The translations under genes and the position numbers were made by a program. A model generated the notes under the pieces. The model ran no database searches. It was not told the DNA's origin and saw only the letters and a list, made by a program, of their open reading frames with translations. 64,000 bases of DNA, from assembly GCA_018266845.1 (NCBI GenBank), contig JAFDZO010000004.1, positions 62,001-126,000 on the forward strand, given 5' to 3'. How positions within the stretch are numbered: the first letter of the stretch is position 1; the number at the start of each line of letters is the position of its first letter. The DNA comes from Bacteroidota bacterium. GTDB lineage: Bacteria > Bacteroidota > Ignavibacteria > Tepidaquicellales > Tepidaquicellaceae. Positions 8,591-16,264 of this stretch are shown piece after piece.

Positions 8591-8626
8591 ATGATGCTAA
8601 ATATGATGCTAAATATGAACTAAACT
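8591..8626. repeat. 12-bp tandem repeat
   Basis: ATGATGCTAAAT occurs twice in tandem (8591-8602, 8603-8614) and is followed by a degenerate third unit ATGAACTAAACT (8615-8626). It lies between the Lrp-type gene and the HEAT-repeat gene. No function is evident. Confidence 0.6.
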
Positions 8627-8637
8627 ATGAGAAGGAT

Positions 8638-8673
8638 ATAAAAACTGCGGCATTGCTTTCGCTGCACCGCAGT
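8638..8673 (-). terminator. probable terminator of the HEAT-repeat gene
   Basis: On the minus strand after the stop at 8705, arms ACTGCGG and CCGCAGT form a 7-bp stem whose inner part can close on a GAAA tetraloop. The U-tract is short (four U, then AUAUCC), so the terminator is weaker than that of glnA. Confidence 0.5.
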
Positions 8674-8704
8674 ATTTTTAATGATAAGTGATTTTTGTGA
8701 AATG

Positions 8705-9343
8705 TTATTCCTTTTGTGCGCTGTTAGCTTTTACGGGTATTTTTCTTTCCTTTTTTTCAACATTAATTATAGATTCAATTTCTCTTTTAATTGCCGAATC
8801 TTTGGTATTTTTGAGCGCCTGATAAAGCGATTCCTTCCCGTTCGCTGTTGAAATTTCTGCAAGCGCATATCTTGCGGAAGTTTTTACTAAGTCAGAGCTG
8901 TCTTTTAAAGCGCCTAACAAAACCGGAATGGCTGCCGTTTGAATATTAGCGCCAAGTGAATTTAAAGCTCCGCTTTTTACGTACTCGTCTTCGCCGATGG
9001 ATGCAAGCTCAGTCAAAATATTTATTGACTTGGGAGATAAATAATGCCTTAAAGCATAGATTGCTTTTTTCCTTATTGCAGGTTCGCATCCTGTTGTTAC
9101 GGTTTCAAGTGATATTGCTTGAATTATTGGCTCATACTCCGGCTTTAACATTGATGAAAAATCAGCTCCGCTGCAATGATTCAGCAATACAGAATTAACT
9201 TTTTCTCTCAGTGCGATTGCAGGATATTTATCTCTGGAAACAAACACGGAATTTTTTTTCGAGCCTCCCTTTATTTCCCGCGCAGGCTCGTTGTTTTTGA
9301 ATTTAATATTCTTTGCTGTTATTGAATTTATTTTATTGCTCAT
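8705..9343 (-). CDS. HEAT-repeat protein
   Basis: I chose the ATG at 9343 (212 aa, MSNKINSITAK), because GGAG stands 9 nt before it. The longer frame would overlap the upstream gene. Residues about 80-190 contain three HEAT/PBS-like helical pairs (AIYALRHYL, SGALNSLGA, SARYALAEIS), a scaffold for protein-protein contact. The first 70 residues are polar and probably flexible. There is no signal peptide. It starts 22 nt after the stop of the metzincin gene, so the two form an operon and the HEAT protein may bind or restrain the protease. Confidence 0.75.
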   Translation of the reverse strand: MSNKINSITAKNIKFKNNEPAREIKGGSKKNSVFVSRDKYPAIALREKVNSVLLNHCSGADFSSMLKPEYEPIIQAISLETVTTGCEPAIRKKAIYALRHYLSPKSINILTELASIGEDEYVKSGALNSLGANIQTAAIPVLLGALKDSSDLVKTSARYALAEISTANGKESLYQALKNTKDSAIKREIESIINVEKKERKIPVKANSAQKE

Positions 9344-9365
9344 TTTTATTTTCTCCATTTTAAAA

Positions 9366-10925
9366 TTAATAAACAAATACGCGACCGTAGTCCAGAATAG
9401 TTTTGTACTGGTCGTAAGTAATATCAGTATCGGTTTCACCGCTGCTTGAAAGCATTAGGTTGCCCGAATCGCTTGTGTGTGAAAGTCCAAGGAAGTGTCC
9501 AAGTTCGTGAGCAATTAACATCCCCAAGTAATCAATGCTCAGCCTTTTATCACCTGAGCCGTCAACGTATCCGGTCTTATCAACACCGACTCCGCTTTTT
9601 CTTCCCGAGTCCGACATAGGTCCGGGAATATCTCCGGCTAAACCATCAAATGAAGTTCCAACGAAGTCGTGAGTAACAAATGTATCAATGTTTACACCAT
9701 CAGCATCGTAAGCAGTCCAGTCTTCAAACATATCGCGGCATTCACTTTCAGAGTTTATATACTTGTAACTGCCTGCCGAAGAATCTGGAATGGCATATCT
9801 GCCTATATCCCGCAATGTTATATCCATCGCTTCATAAATGCTTTGAGTTACATCTACGGCATCAAACAAGTCTGTATATTCCTGTGATGTGAATGAATCG
9901 CTGGCAACTCTGATAATATCAACTCCAAACGCAGCCATTACTCTTGCAGTAAGGGTATCGCTTACTTTTGTTCCGCTTGTTTTCTGCATTTCAATTTTCA
10001 AAGTCATATCTTCCTTATCTTCATATTTCTTATAAATTCCGCTGCCGCTTGGTGAAGAAAAAGTAATAGTTGTGCTCCAGGTGCTATAAGCATCAATTGT
10101 GAAATTACTTGAAAGACTTCCTGTGCCTGATTCGACCGAACTGCCGCCGACTCCGCCATCCCAAAACTCCCAATTAATATTTTTAGACATTGTTACAGAT
10201 GAACTTGCGCCGTTATACACTGAAAGTTTGACTACAGTATAAAATTTATCGGAAGAGGAACTATAATATCCTCTTAAACTATAAGTTCCGGTTACGTAAT
10301 ATGTAGAAGGAGAAAGTGTTAACGAAAGTGGGTTTGAAGGCAGCACAGCATACGTTACCTTAAACATGCTTTGCCCTCCGTCTTCGCTGAAGAGGTTGAC
10401 AATAAATCTTGCCGGACCGGGAGGAAGCGTCTGGCTGTCTTCGAAATCAAAAATCATGAAACCCTGTTCAGATTCCTTTCTGCTGACTTCCTTTTCAATA
10501 GTAAATGGTTCGCCATTCCAGAATACTTTTATCGAAGCGATTGCAATTTTTTTATTTGAAGGGTTCAGGAAAGAAATTTTCAGCGAAATTTTTTTAAAGC
10601 TGAATACATAATTTTCTACAGGCTGCACATCGGTAATTGCGAATTTATTATCATTGTTTCCGTATCCGCATCTCCTAAGGATTTCAAAATCCTTTTTCTT
10701 TATTTCTTTTAAATGCAATACCTCATCAGGGCGGCTGATTGCCGATTTTTTCCTGATTGATAGAAGCATTTTCGCAGCATCAGAGCTTATGCGAAATTTG
10801 TCGGTAAGTTCTTTTTGCGTTACCGTGTTTAAATCGAACGCAGAAAATGGAGTTGAGTCGCCTGCGTGATACCTGTTTGCCGGTAATACGCGAAGCTTTT
10901 TGGTTTGAACTACGGTTTGTTCCAT
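9366..10925 (-). CDS. HhH-domain plus metzincin-type zinc protease, no signal peptide
   Basis: The 519-aa protein has the zinc site HELGHFLGLSH (about residues 470-480) followed by SGNLM, a Met-turn candidate, which places it among the metzincins (matrixin or archaemetzincin-like). Residues about 25-90 (FDLNTVTQKELTDKFRIS, then a second helix pair) resemble a ComEA-type helix-hairpin-helix segment. Residues about 110-330 are beta-rich, Ser/Thr-rich and of unknown fold. Most relatives are secreted, but this one starts MEQTVVQTKKL with no hydrophobic signal. Two-gene operon with the HEAT protein. Confidence 0.8.
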   Translation of the reverse strand: MEQTVVQTKKLRVLPANRYHAGDSTPFSAFDLNTVTQKELTDKFRISSDAAKMLLSIRKKSAISRPDEVLHLKEIKKKDFEILRRCGYGNNDNKFAITDVQPVENYVFSFKKISLKISFLNPSNKKIAIASIKVFWNGEPFTIEKEVSRKESEQGFMIFDFEDSQTLPPGPARFIVNLFSEDGGQSMFKVTYAVLPSNPLSLTLSPSTYYVTGTYSLRGYYSSSSDKFYTVVKLSVYNGASSSVTMSKNINWEFWDGGVGGSSVESGTGSLSSNFTIDAYSTWSTTITFSSPSGSGIYKKYEDKEDMTLKIEMQKTSGTKVSDTLTARVMAAFGVDIIRVASDSFTSQEYTDLFDAVDVTQSIYEAMDITLRDIGRYAIPDSSAGSYKYINSESECRDMFEDWTAYDADGVNIDTFVTHDFVGTSFDGLAGDIPGPMSDSGRKSGVGVDKTGYVDGSGDKRLSIDYLGMLIAHELGHFLGLSHTSDSGNLMLSSSGETDTDITYDQYKTILDYGRVFVY

Positions 10926-11354
10926 AGGGTTCTCCTTTGGTTAGAGTTTTTAAGAAATGTATTTAAATCGCGGAGAAGAGACGCGGTGATGCCAGGAAGA
11001 AAAAATTTTTTGAAGCTGTTGTTGAAAGCTTACCGGTTTGGTAAGTTGGGAGTGCTTTTATTGAAAAGGTATTACCTTTTTCTGTGATAGACCAACTTAA
11101 AATATAATTACAATAAAGTCAATACATATAATTCTGAAACTTAGCGTAATATACTGCAAAATTTTTGAGTATAGTTCGAATAGTAAAATAAATGAAAATA
11201 TAAATAATTTAATGGTTTTAAACTTTGAAACTATGGGCGTGTCTCACTTTATAGGCAAAAAATCTTTAGGAAAGAAATGAAGATTCTTTACAAAAAAATT
11301 TGAATTGAAAATGCCTTTCAACATTAGAATATTGCTTAAATTAAATTTTTTGAG
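10926..11354. other. 429-bp divergent intergenic region with nested palindromes
   Basis: This region must hold the promoters of the metzincin operon (minus) and of the 11355-12834 operon (plus). At 11064-11080 lies a perfect palindrome, AAAAGGTA-T-TACCTTTT. It is enclosed by TAAGTTGG (11042-11049) and CCAACTTA (11092-11099), next to another inverted repeat, CTTACC/GGTAAG (11029-11045). The right half is AT-rich with no recognisable gene. Confidence 0.5.
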
Positions 11355-11705
11355 ATGAAAGAATACGCTGTAATGCTAATAAATGGACTAATTTTACTTT
11401 TTTTAAGTCTTATTCCCTACCTGATAGCTGAACCTGAACACAAAAGCCCGACGGCATTTATAGGGGTGGGTGTGGGACTTATTCTCATCCTCCTTTCTTT
11501 CCCCACAAAAAATGAAAACCACATTGCAGCCCATATTGGCGTTGTTTTAACTTTGATTGCGGCAGTTGCATTTTTTATTGTCGGACTGAAGAGAAATAAT
11601 ACTTTCGTATTAATAATGGCAGCGACTTCTTTAGTTTCCGTTATCTTATTTATAATGGGATTTTTCAAAAGAAAAAAAGAAAGAGAAAACGCAGTAAAAA
11701 ACTAA
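11355..11705 (+). CDS. small integral membrane protein, unknown function
   Basis: The 116-aa protein has four hydrophobic helices (about residues 6-24, 34-50, 56-76, 84-104) and a basic tail FKRKKEREN. This is a small inner-membrane protein with both ends probably inside. No family is recognised. Its stop overlaps the next start (TAATG), so it is translationally coupled to the ABC membrane-domain gene. Confidence 0.65.
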   Translation: MKEYAVMLINGLILLFLSLIPYLIAEPEHKSPTAFIGVGVGLILILLSFPTKNENHIAAHIGVVLTLIAAVAFFIVGLKRNNTFVLIMAATSLVSVILFIMGFFKRKKERENAVKN

Positions 11706-12565
11706 TGCACTTAAGAGAGCTGTTCAAAAAATATAAAGCAAAAATTTCATTTGCTGTTTTTCTTGTTATAATAGAGAATGTTGCATGGATTATAGAGCCA
11801 TATTTAATAGGGCTTGTGATAGATATTCTTATTGATAAAGCTTATGTTGACCCGCATGTAAATACATTCTGGCCCATTTTCGGATGGGTAGGGCTTTATG
11901 TTGTTAACTCTGCTGCCGGTACTTACAGACGGGTATATGATACGAAGCTCTTTACATCCATCTTTACAAAAATTGCAACATATGTTTCGCAAGACTCTCT
12001 TGAAAAAAACCTCACGGTATCACAAACTGCTGCCCGCGCAGAGCTTTCTTATCAGTATATTGCATTCCTTCAATACAGAATGCCGGAAATAATTGACCAG
12101 CTTGTCGCAATTTTCGGAGCTGTAATAGCAATGTATCTTTTTGACTGGCGCATTTCTTTAGTCTGCGCTTTTATAATAGTGCCGCTGTACATCATTAATA
12201 AATCTTATATAAACAAAGTATCGAAACATCAAAAAAACTATCATGACATGTATGAGGATGTTGTAGATATTATTTCTAAGAAAGACCCTAAGCATGTAGA
12301 GGAGTATTACGCGGAGCTTGCTAAGCCGCAGGTGAAAATTTCCAATTGGGGGGCGCTTAACTTCAGTCTCATGCGCTTTGTGCTTCTTTTAATCTTCGGA
12401 ACTGTGATTTTTATCTCAATAGAACTCGATGAATGGAGCGCAGGAGAGCTTTTTTCTATAGTCGCATATTTATGGACGTTTGTTACTGCATCCGAAACAA
12501 TCCCGGAGCTTCTTGAAAGCTGGACATCACTTCAGGATATTTCCCGAAGATTAAAGAAAGAATAA
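11705..12565 (+). CDS. ABC transporter six-helix membrane domain protein without ATPase domain
   Basis: The 286-aa protein aligns with the membrane domain of type IV ABC exporters: six hydrophobic segments and the intracellular-loop type sequence LEKNLTVSQTAARAELSYQYI. It ends right after the membrane domain (SWTSLQDISRRLKKE), where exporters normally continue into the nucleotide-binding domain. No Walker A or signature motif occurs here or in the neighbouring genes. Both junctions are TAATG overlaps, so it forms a three-gene operon. Confidence 0.75.
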   Translation: MHLRELFKKYKAKISFAVFLVIIENVAWIIEPYLIGLVIDILIDKAYVDPHVNTFWPIFGWVGLYVVNSAAGTYRRVYDTKLFTSIFTKIATYVSQDSLEKNLTVSQTAARAELSYQYIAFLQYRMPEIIDQLVAIFGAVIAMYLFDWRISLVCAFIIVPLYIINKSYINKVSKHQKNYHDMYEDVVDIISKKDPKHVEEYYAELAKPQVKISNWGALNFSLMRFVLLLIFGTVIFISIELDEWSAGELFSIVAYLWTFVTASETIPELLESWTSLQDISRRLKKE

Positions 12566-12834
12566 TGCTTGAGCTAAGACCAACTTGCGAAAACTGTAAC
12601 ATCTCTCTTCCCTTTGATTCTGAAGAAGCTATGATTTGCTCATTCGAGTGCACGTTTTGCAAAAAATGCAGCTGTGAGCTTCTTAAAAATATCTGTCCTA
12701 ATTGCGGCGGGGAATTGGTGAAACGCCCAAAGCGGCATCCCGGGAAAATAGAAAAATATCCGGCTTCAACAAAAATTGTTCATAAGCCGGTGGATTTGGC
12801 AAAGCACAATGAAATGCTTTTGAAAAAAAATTGA
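12565..12834 (+). CDS. DUF1272-type zinc-ribbon protein
   Basis: The 89-aa protein matches DUF1272. It begins MLELRPTCENCNISLP and has several Cys pairs (CENC, CSFECTFCKKC, CPNCGG) that would form two zinc ribbons, and a basic tail KRPKRHPG. Cytosolic, function unknown. Coupled to the preceding ABC membrane-domain gene by a TAATG overlap. It ends 14 nt from the end of a convergent gene. Confidence 0.85.
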   Translation: MLELRPTCENCNISLPFDSEEAMICSFECTFCKKCSCELLKNICPNCGGELVKRPKRHPGKIEKYPASTKIVHKPVDLAKHNEMLLKKN

Positions 12835-12848
12835 TTTGATTTTTGCCC

Positions 12849-13088
12849 TCAGTTGTCAAGCGGTTTGCACATAAATCCAAGCGTGTGCATTTTCTCAATT
12901 ACGTATGCTTCATTCACTTCTTCCTCATCTATTTCAAGCCTTAGCACTTTATCAACATCATCTAAATCAACCGTCGCATCATGAACTCCGTATATGGAAT
13001 TCATTATTATCTGCACATATGACCTCTGAAATTCGTTTTGAACATTAGTTTTGAATACTAAAACATTTTGGCAGTCTATTCCTGTCAT
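12849..13088 (-). CDS. HMA-like ferredoxin-fold protein lacking the metal CxxC
   Basis: The 79-aa protein has the pattern of a heavy-metal-associated domain: strand (CQNVLVFKTNV), helix, strand (VHDATVDLDDVDKVLRLEI), helix, strand. The metal-binding CxxC of copper chaperones is missing from the first loop, where NVQNEFQR is found. Cys6 and Cys74 are too far apart to replace it. It may bind a different ligand or a protein partner. Transcribed alone; family membership is by eye. Confidence 0.5.
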   Translation of the reverse strand: MTGIDCQNVLVFKTNVQNEFQRSYVQIIMNSIYGVHDATVDLDDVDKVLRLEIDEEEVNEAYVIEKMHTLGFMCKPLDN

Positions 13089-13205
13089 TTTTGTTTTTTA
13101 AAATTTTGAAATGATATTGTAAAATTTTTTCACCCGAATCTGCTGCGAGACATTTCAGGCGGTTTAAAAACCGGTCGGTCTTTTGTGCGAGATATATTTG
13201 TAAGC

Positions 13206-13226
13206 GCCTGCCGTTTTCAGGCAGGC
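13206..13226. repeat. 7-bp hairpin
   Basis: Arms GCCTGCC and GGCAGGC enclose a 7-nt loop between the 12849-13088 gene and the end of the 13236-13601 gene. It has no U-run on the minus strand, so it is only a possible transcript end for the sigma-factor operon. Confidence 0.4.
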
Positions 13227-13235
13227 ATTGCTTTG

Positions 13236-13601
13236 CTAACTGATATTTACGGAAAAAGACCTCTTAAAGTTTTGCTTAAATTTCTCTTTTTCTTCGTCGC
13301 TCATTCCTTTGAATTTCTCTTCCATTTTCTCTTTCCAGTTATCTCCGAATTTTTCTTTCCAGTGCATGCACTTTTCTCTTTTCCTGTCCTTCCAGTCTCT
13401 TCTGCCGCCTCGGTGCCCGAACCCGCCGAATAGAATCTTGGAGAGTATCAGCAGCCCGACTGTCTGCCAGAATGTTAATTCAGGTCCGTGAAACAGGAGC
13501 GGTATAAGCCAGTTCCATAAGCCCATTGTGATAAATCCGCCTATTGCAAGAAACAATACTGCGAATATGATGAATCTAACTACTTTAAATAATTTTCTCA
13601 T
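13236..13601 (-). CDS. small membrane protein with charged C-terminal helix, downstream of the ECF sigma factor
   Basis: I prefer the ATG at 13601 (121 aa, MRKLFKVVRFIIF), because the upstream in-frame codons run through palindromic repeats and a poly-A stretch. Two hydrophobic helices (about residues 8-30 and 42-60) are followed by a highly charged segment rich in Lys, Glu and Trp (KEKMEEKFKGMSDEEKEKFK). It follows the sigma factor gene by 119 nt. The tail resembles Spy/CpxP-like or anti-sigma-associated segments only loosely. Function unknown. Confidence 0.6.
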   Translation of the reverse strand: MRKLFKVVRFIIFAVLFLAIGGFITMGLWNWLIPLLFHGPELTFWQTVGLLILSKILFGGFGHRGGRRDWKDRKREKCMHWKEKFGDNWKEKMEEKFKGMSDEEKEKFKQNFKRSFSVNIS

Positions 13602-13653
13602 AAAATTTTTATTATTAAATGTTAAATAATTCTTTTTCAATTTTTTTTTTGTC

Positions 13654-13711
13654 ATTCCCAATGTCTTCATTGTGAATTTCTTATTGCTTCCCAACGAGGA
13701 CGTTGGGAAGC
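13654..13711. repeat. two adjacent hairpins of the TCCCAA/TTGGGA type
   Basis: The first hairpin has arms ATTCCCAATG (13654-13663) and CATTGTGAAT (13668-13677) and loop TCTT, with one mismatch. The second has perfect 11-bp arms GCTTCCCAACG (13686-13696) and CGTTGGGAAGC (13701-13711) and loop AGGA. They lie in the gap between the sigma factor and the small membrane protein. They belong to a hairpin family that recurs at 15617, 15769 and 22299. Confidence 0.7.
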
Positions 13712-13720
13712 AGCGGGCGT

Positions 13721-14326
13721 TCAAATGTTAAATAATTCTTTGTAAAGTGTCTGAAGCCGCTCCCTCAGATAAAGCACAGCATATCTTTTTCTAGAAATCA
13801 CCGTCTTCAGCGGAACGCCCGTCTCTTCCGCAATTTCATTCAGCGTTTTGCCTTCAATCTCATTCATAACAAAAGCTGCGCTTTGATTTTCAGGAATCTC
13901 GTCAAGCGCCTCTTCCATCATTTCAAAAATTGCTTCCTTCAGCATTTCATCTTCGGGAGCGTTTTCCATTGCAGGAAGCACATCGGCAAGCATCAGCGGC
14001 TCATCGTCGCTGCCGAAGCTGTACTCCTCTTCCAGTGAAAGCGGTTTTTTCTTCCTGTAGAAATCGGTTATCTTATTCCGTGCGACTGTGTATAGCCACG
14101 AAGCAAGTTTTTCAATCGGCTGCATCAGGCGTTTGCTTTCAATCAGCTCGAAAAAAACATCCTGCAGAATGTCTTCCGCTTCATCAGCCGCAGGCACCTT
14201 GCTTTTTATAAATGAAAGCAGCTTCGCCCGCTCCGTATTGACGGTTTCGTGAATCTCTGCATTTTGCAAATTTGTAACTTCGATATTTTCTATAGCATGT
14301 TCCACTTCAGCGGGAGTTTTTTCCAT
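13721..14326 (-). CDS. ECF-type RNA polymerase sigma factor
   Basis: The 201-aa protein has sigma region 2 (about residues 35-95: AEDILQDVFFELIESK, then ASWLYTVARNKITDFYRKKKP) and region 4 (about 135-190: IPENQSAAFVMNEIEGKTLNEIAEETG and the VISRKRYAVLYLRERL helix). An acidic linker lies between. These fit the extracytoplasmic-function (RpoE-like) class. No classical anti-sigma gene is adjacent. The only co-directional neighbour is the small two-helix membrane protein at 13236-13601. Confidence 0.92.
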   Translation of the reverse strand: MEKTPAEVEHAIENIEVTNLQNAEIHETVNTERAKLLSFIKSKVPAADEAEDILQDVFFELIESKRLMQPIEKLASWLYTVARNKITDFYRKKKPLSLEEEYSFGSDDEPLMLADVLPAMENAPEDEMLKEAIFEMMEEALDEIPENQSAAFVMNEIEGKTLNEIAEETGVPLKTVISRKRYAVLYLRERLQTLYKELFNI

Positions 14327-14499
14327 TATACTTATATAGTCGTATGAACGAGGAAAATACTTTAAAAGTTGGGGGAGATTTTATGCTAAGTTTTGCCTTA
14401 CTGTGTTAAGGGGGTATATACGCTTATGTCTTTTCTGGGGAATTTCATTATTCTTTTCTCCCTATTACTTTCTCCAAAAGACAATTAAATTACTGTCCT

Positions 14500-15087
14500 A
14501 TGAAAATCCTCTCTTCAGAATACATAAAAAGTTCTGCAAAATTATCCCAATGTCCCAAGCCCGAGATGCCGGAGTTTGCGTTCATCGGAAGGTCGAATGT
14601 GGGGAAGTCGTCTCTGATAAATATGATTGTTAATAAGCAGGGACTTGCGAAGACCTCCTCCAAGCAGGGAAAAACTGTAACCATAAACCATTTTCTGATT
14701 AATAAAAAATTTTATCTCGTTGATTTGCCCGGCTACGGTTATGCGGCGCGCTCGATAAAAATGCGCGAGGAGTGGGAAAGAAATCTATGGGAATATATAA
14801 TGAAAAGAGAGAGCTTAAAGTATTTGTTTGTGCTCATAGATACGCGCATACCTCCGCAGAAAATTGACATAGATTTTATAAACAAATGCGGCGAGCGCGG
14901 AGTGCCGATTGTGATTGCCTTCACAAAAACCGATAAGGAAAAAGAATCCAGAATCAAAAAGAATATTAATGAGTTTTGCGCCGAGCTTCTCAAGTATTGG
15001 GACGAACTGCCGGTGATGATAGAAACATCTTCGCTTAATAAAAAGGGCAAGCCGGAAATATTGAAATTTTTAGCTGATAATTTGTAA
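14500..15087 (+). CDS. engB: GTPase EngB/YsxC, ribosome assembly
   Basis: This 195-aa TRAFAC GTPase acts in assembly of the large ribosomal subunit. Motifs are G1 GRSNVGKS (30-37), the G2 Thr around 59-61, G3 DLPGYG (75-80) and G4 TKTD (142-145). Length and start (MKILSSEYIKSSAKL) match the family. The gene is transcribed alone, divergent from the sigma factor gene, and is followed by a repeat-rich gap. Confidence 0.95.
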   Translation: MKILSSEYIKSSAKLSQCPKPEMPEFAFIGRSNVGKSSLINMIVNKQGLAKTSSKQGKTVTINHFLINKKFYLVDLPGYGYAARSIKMREEWERNLWEYIMKRESLKYLFVLIDTRIPPQKIDIDFINKCGERGVPIVIAFTKTDKEKESRIKKNINEFCAELLKYWDELPVMIETSSLNKKGKPEILKFLADNL

Positions 15088-15531
15088 ATACCCTTCATAA
15101 AAGAACTAAATCTAACCTCAAAAGCTCCGTTTTTAAGTATTTCGGGTTAAAAAAACTGTTTTTTAGCGACTGTAAATGCTGTAAAAACATATACCAAAAC
15201 TTACGCCCCCTCGTAAGAAATCACCTAAGTAACTGTTAAAACAATATAAAAAAATTGTTAGTTTTTGCTAATTTTTGAAGTATTTCTAAAGAACTTTGTA
15301 AATTTAATTATCAAAAGATTAATTTCAAAGATAAACTTGCCTATTACTATATATAGGTAATTTTTTTAAGAATCTTCTTGACATAATTTTTAATGTACAA
15401 TTACCGGATTTTTTTTTATTGCGTTCTGCTAAAGCGCTTGGTTGAAAGTGCCCGCGAAACTCCGTTTTGCAATGAAGCAGGGAAAGCAGATTTTTAACAC
15501 TATATCAGGAGTTTGTGGCGGAGTAGAAATT

Positions 15532-15702
15532 CAACATCATATTTCGGGTGTTTGAGAGACGCAATGTATTGCGTCTCTACCCCAAGAGGCAGAGTTGTTA
15601 AGTTCTATATTACTCTGTCCCAAACCTTCGTTTGGGACGACAATAAACTCGTAACATCATATTTCGGTTGTTTGTAGAGACGCAATACATTGCGTCTCTA
15701 CC
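15532..15702. repeat. duplicated 50-bp unit with AGAGACGCAAT hairpin
   Basis: Units at about 15532-15580 and 15652-15702 share ACATCATATTTCGG, then TGTTTG, then an 11-12 bp stem AGAGACGCAAT/ATTGCGTCTCT with a 2-nt centre (GT in one, AC in the other). Between them lies a GTCCCAAAC/GTTTGGGAC hairpin (15617-15638, loop CTTC). Confidence 0.75.
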
Positions 15703-15768
15703 GTAAGAAGTGAGATAATATTCACATCATTAGGAACTCCTTGCAAGTTTAACCTATCGTTTACTCTG

Positions 15769-15873
15769 TCCCAAACCTGCGTTTGGGATGGAAAGTGCCC
15801 GTGAAACTTCGCTTTGCAACGAAGCAGGAGCTTCATAAAACATATTCCTTGCGAAGCAGGAGCTTCGCAAGGA
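15769..15873 (+). repeat. 105-bp composite repeat, copy 1
   Basis: The order is: TCCCAAAC/GTTTGGGA hairpin (15769-15788); a GAAAGTGCCC segment; a CTTCG...CGAAG hairpin; AGCTTCATAAAA; and a 12-bp stem TCCTTGCGAAGC/GCTTCGCAAGGA with loop AGGA (15846-15873). The same order recurs at 22299-22402. A partial copy of the GAAAGTGCCCG segment stands at 15444-15482. Confidence 0.8.
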
Positions 15874-15940
15874 GTTCGCTTTCAAATCAGGACACAATTA
15901 ATTTATCCTTATCACACGACAAAAATTTTTCCTAAAAAAT

Positions 15941-16150
15941 TGAATTTAACCGCAAAGATGCAAAGTTTTTGCAAAGCACGCAAAAAAAAATAAAATATTT
16001 TTCCTAAATATCTCAAAAATAAAACTAATTGCGCTTTAATGTCTGTTCTGGCTGAACAATTTCGAGTTTGAAAAATCACATTTTGAGTTTGTTTTTAAGG
16101 TCTTTGCGGACTTCGCTGTCATATTTTGCGTTCTTTGCGTTTAAATTAAT
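15941..16150. repeat. inverted GCAAAG-type repeat element
   Basis: The left arm (about 15941-15990: AATTTAACCGCAAAGATGCA, then more GCAAAG motifs) and the right arm (about 16100-16150, reverse complement AATTTAAACGCAAAGAACGC) are imperfect inverted repeats around a 110-bp centre with no ORF. It looks like a small dispersed non-coding element. Confidence 0.5.
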
Positions 16151-16264
16151 ATTTACAAGTTATAAAAATTTTTTCTTGTAATGAATAATTTATCCACTCC
16201 GCAGGAAATTCGTTTTTTTTAGATTTATATTTTAGCATTTTTCCTGTTAACCTCAAACTAAATA

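Larger units (their letters stand above)
15088..16264. other. 1.2-kb gene-free region rich in palindromic repeats
   Basis: No convincing ORF or RNA gene was found here. From about 15440 on it is a patchwork of short repeats: two copies of a 50-bp unit with the AGAGACGCAAT hairpin, several TCCCAAAC/GTTTGGGA hairpins, a 105-bp composite shared with 22299-22402, and an inverted GCAAAG-type element (15941-16150). The first 350 bp are plain AT-rich sequence. Confidence 0.7.

Noticed and set aside
9344-9439. Longer N-terminus of the HEAT-repeat protein
   Set aside because: It would overlap the end of the metzincin gene by 74 bp. The ATG at 9343 has GGAG at good distance.
13602-13724. Longer N-terminus of the small membrane protein next to the sigma gene
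   Set aside because: The extra codons run through two palindromic repeats and a poly-A run and would push the signal-like helix inward.
15340-15367. ATTAC/GTAAT stem with T-run as terminator of engB
   Set aside because: It is 260 nt after the engB stop, the stem is only five or six weak pairs, and the T-run is one of many in this AT-rich gap.
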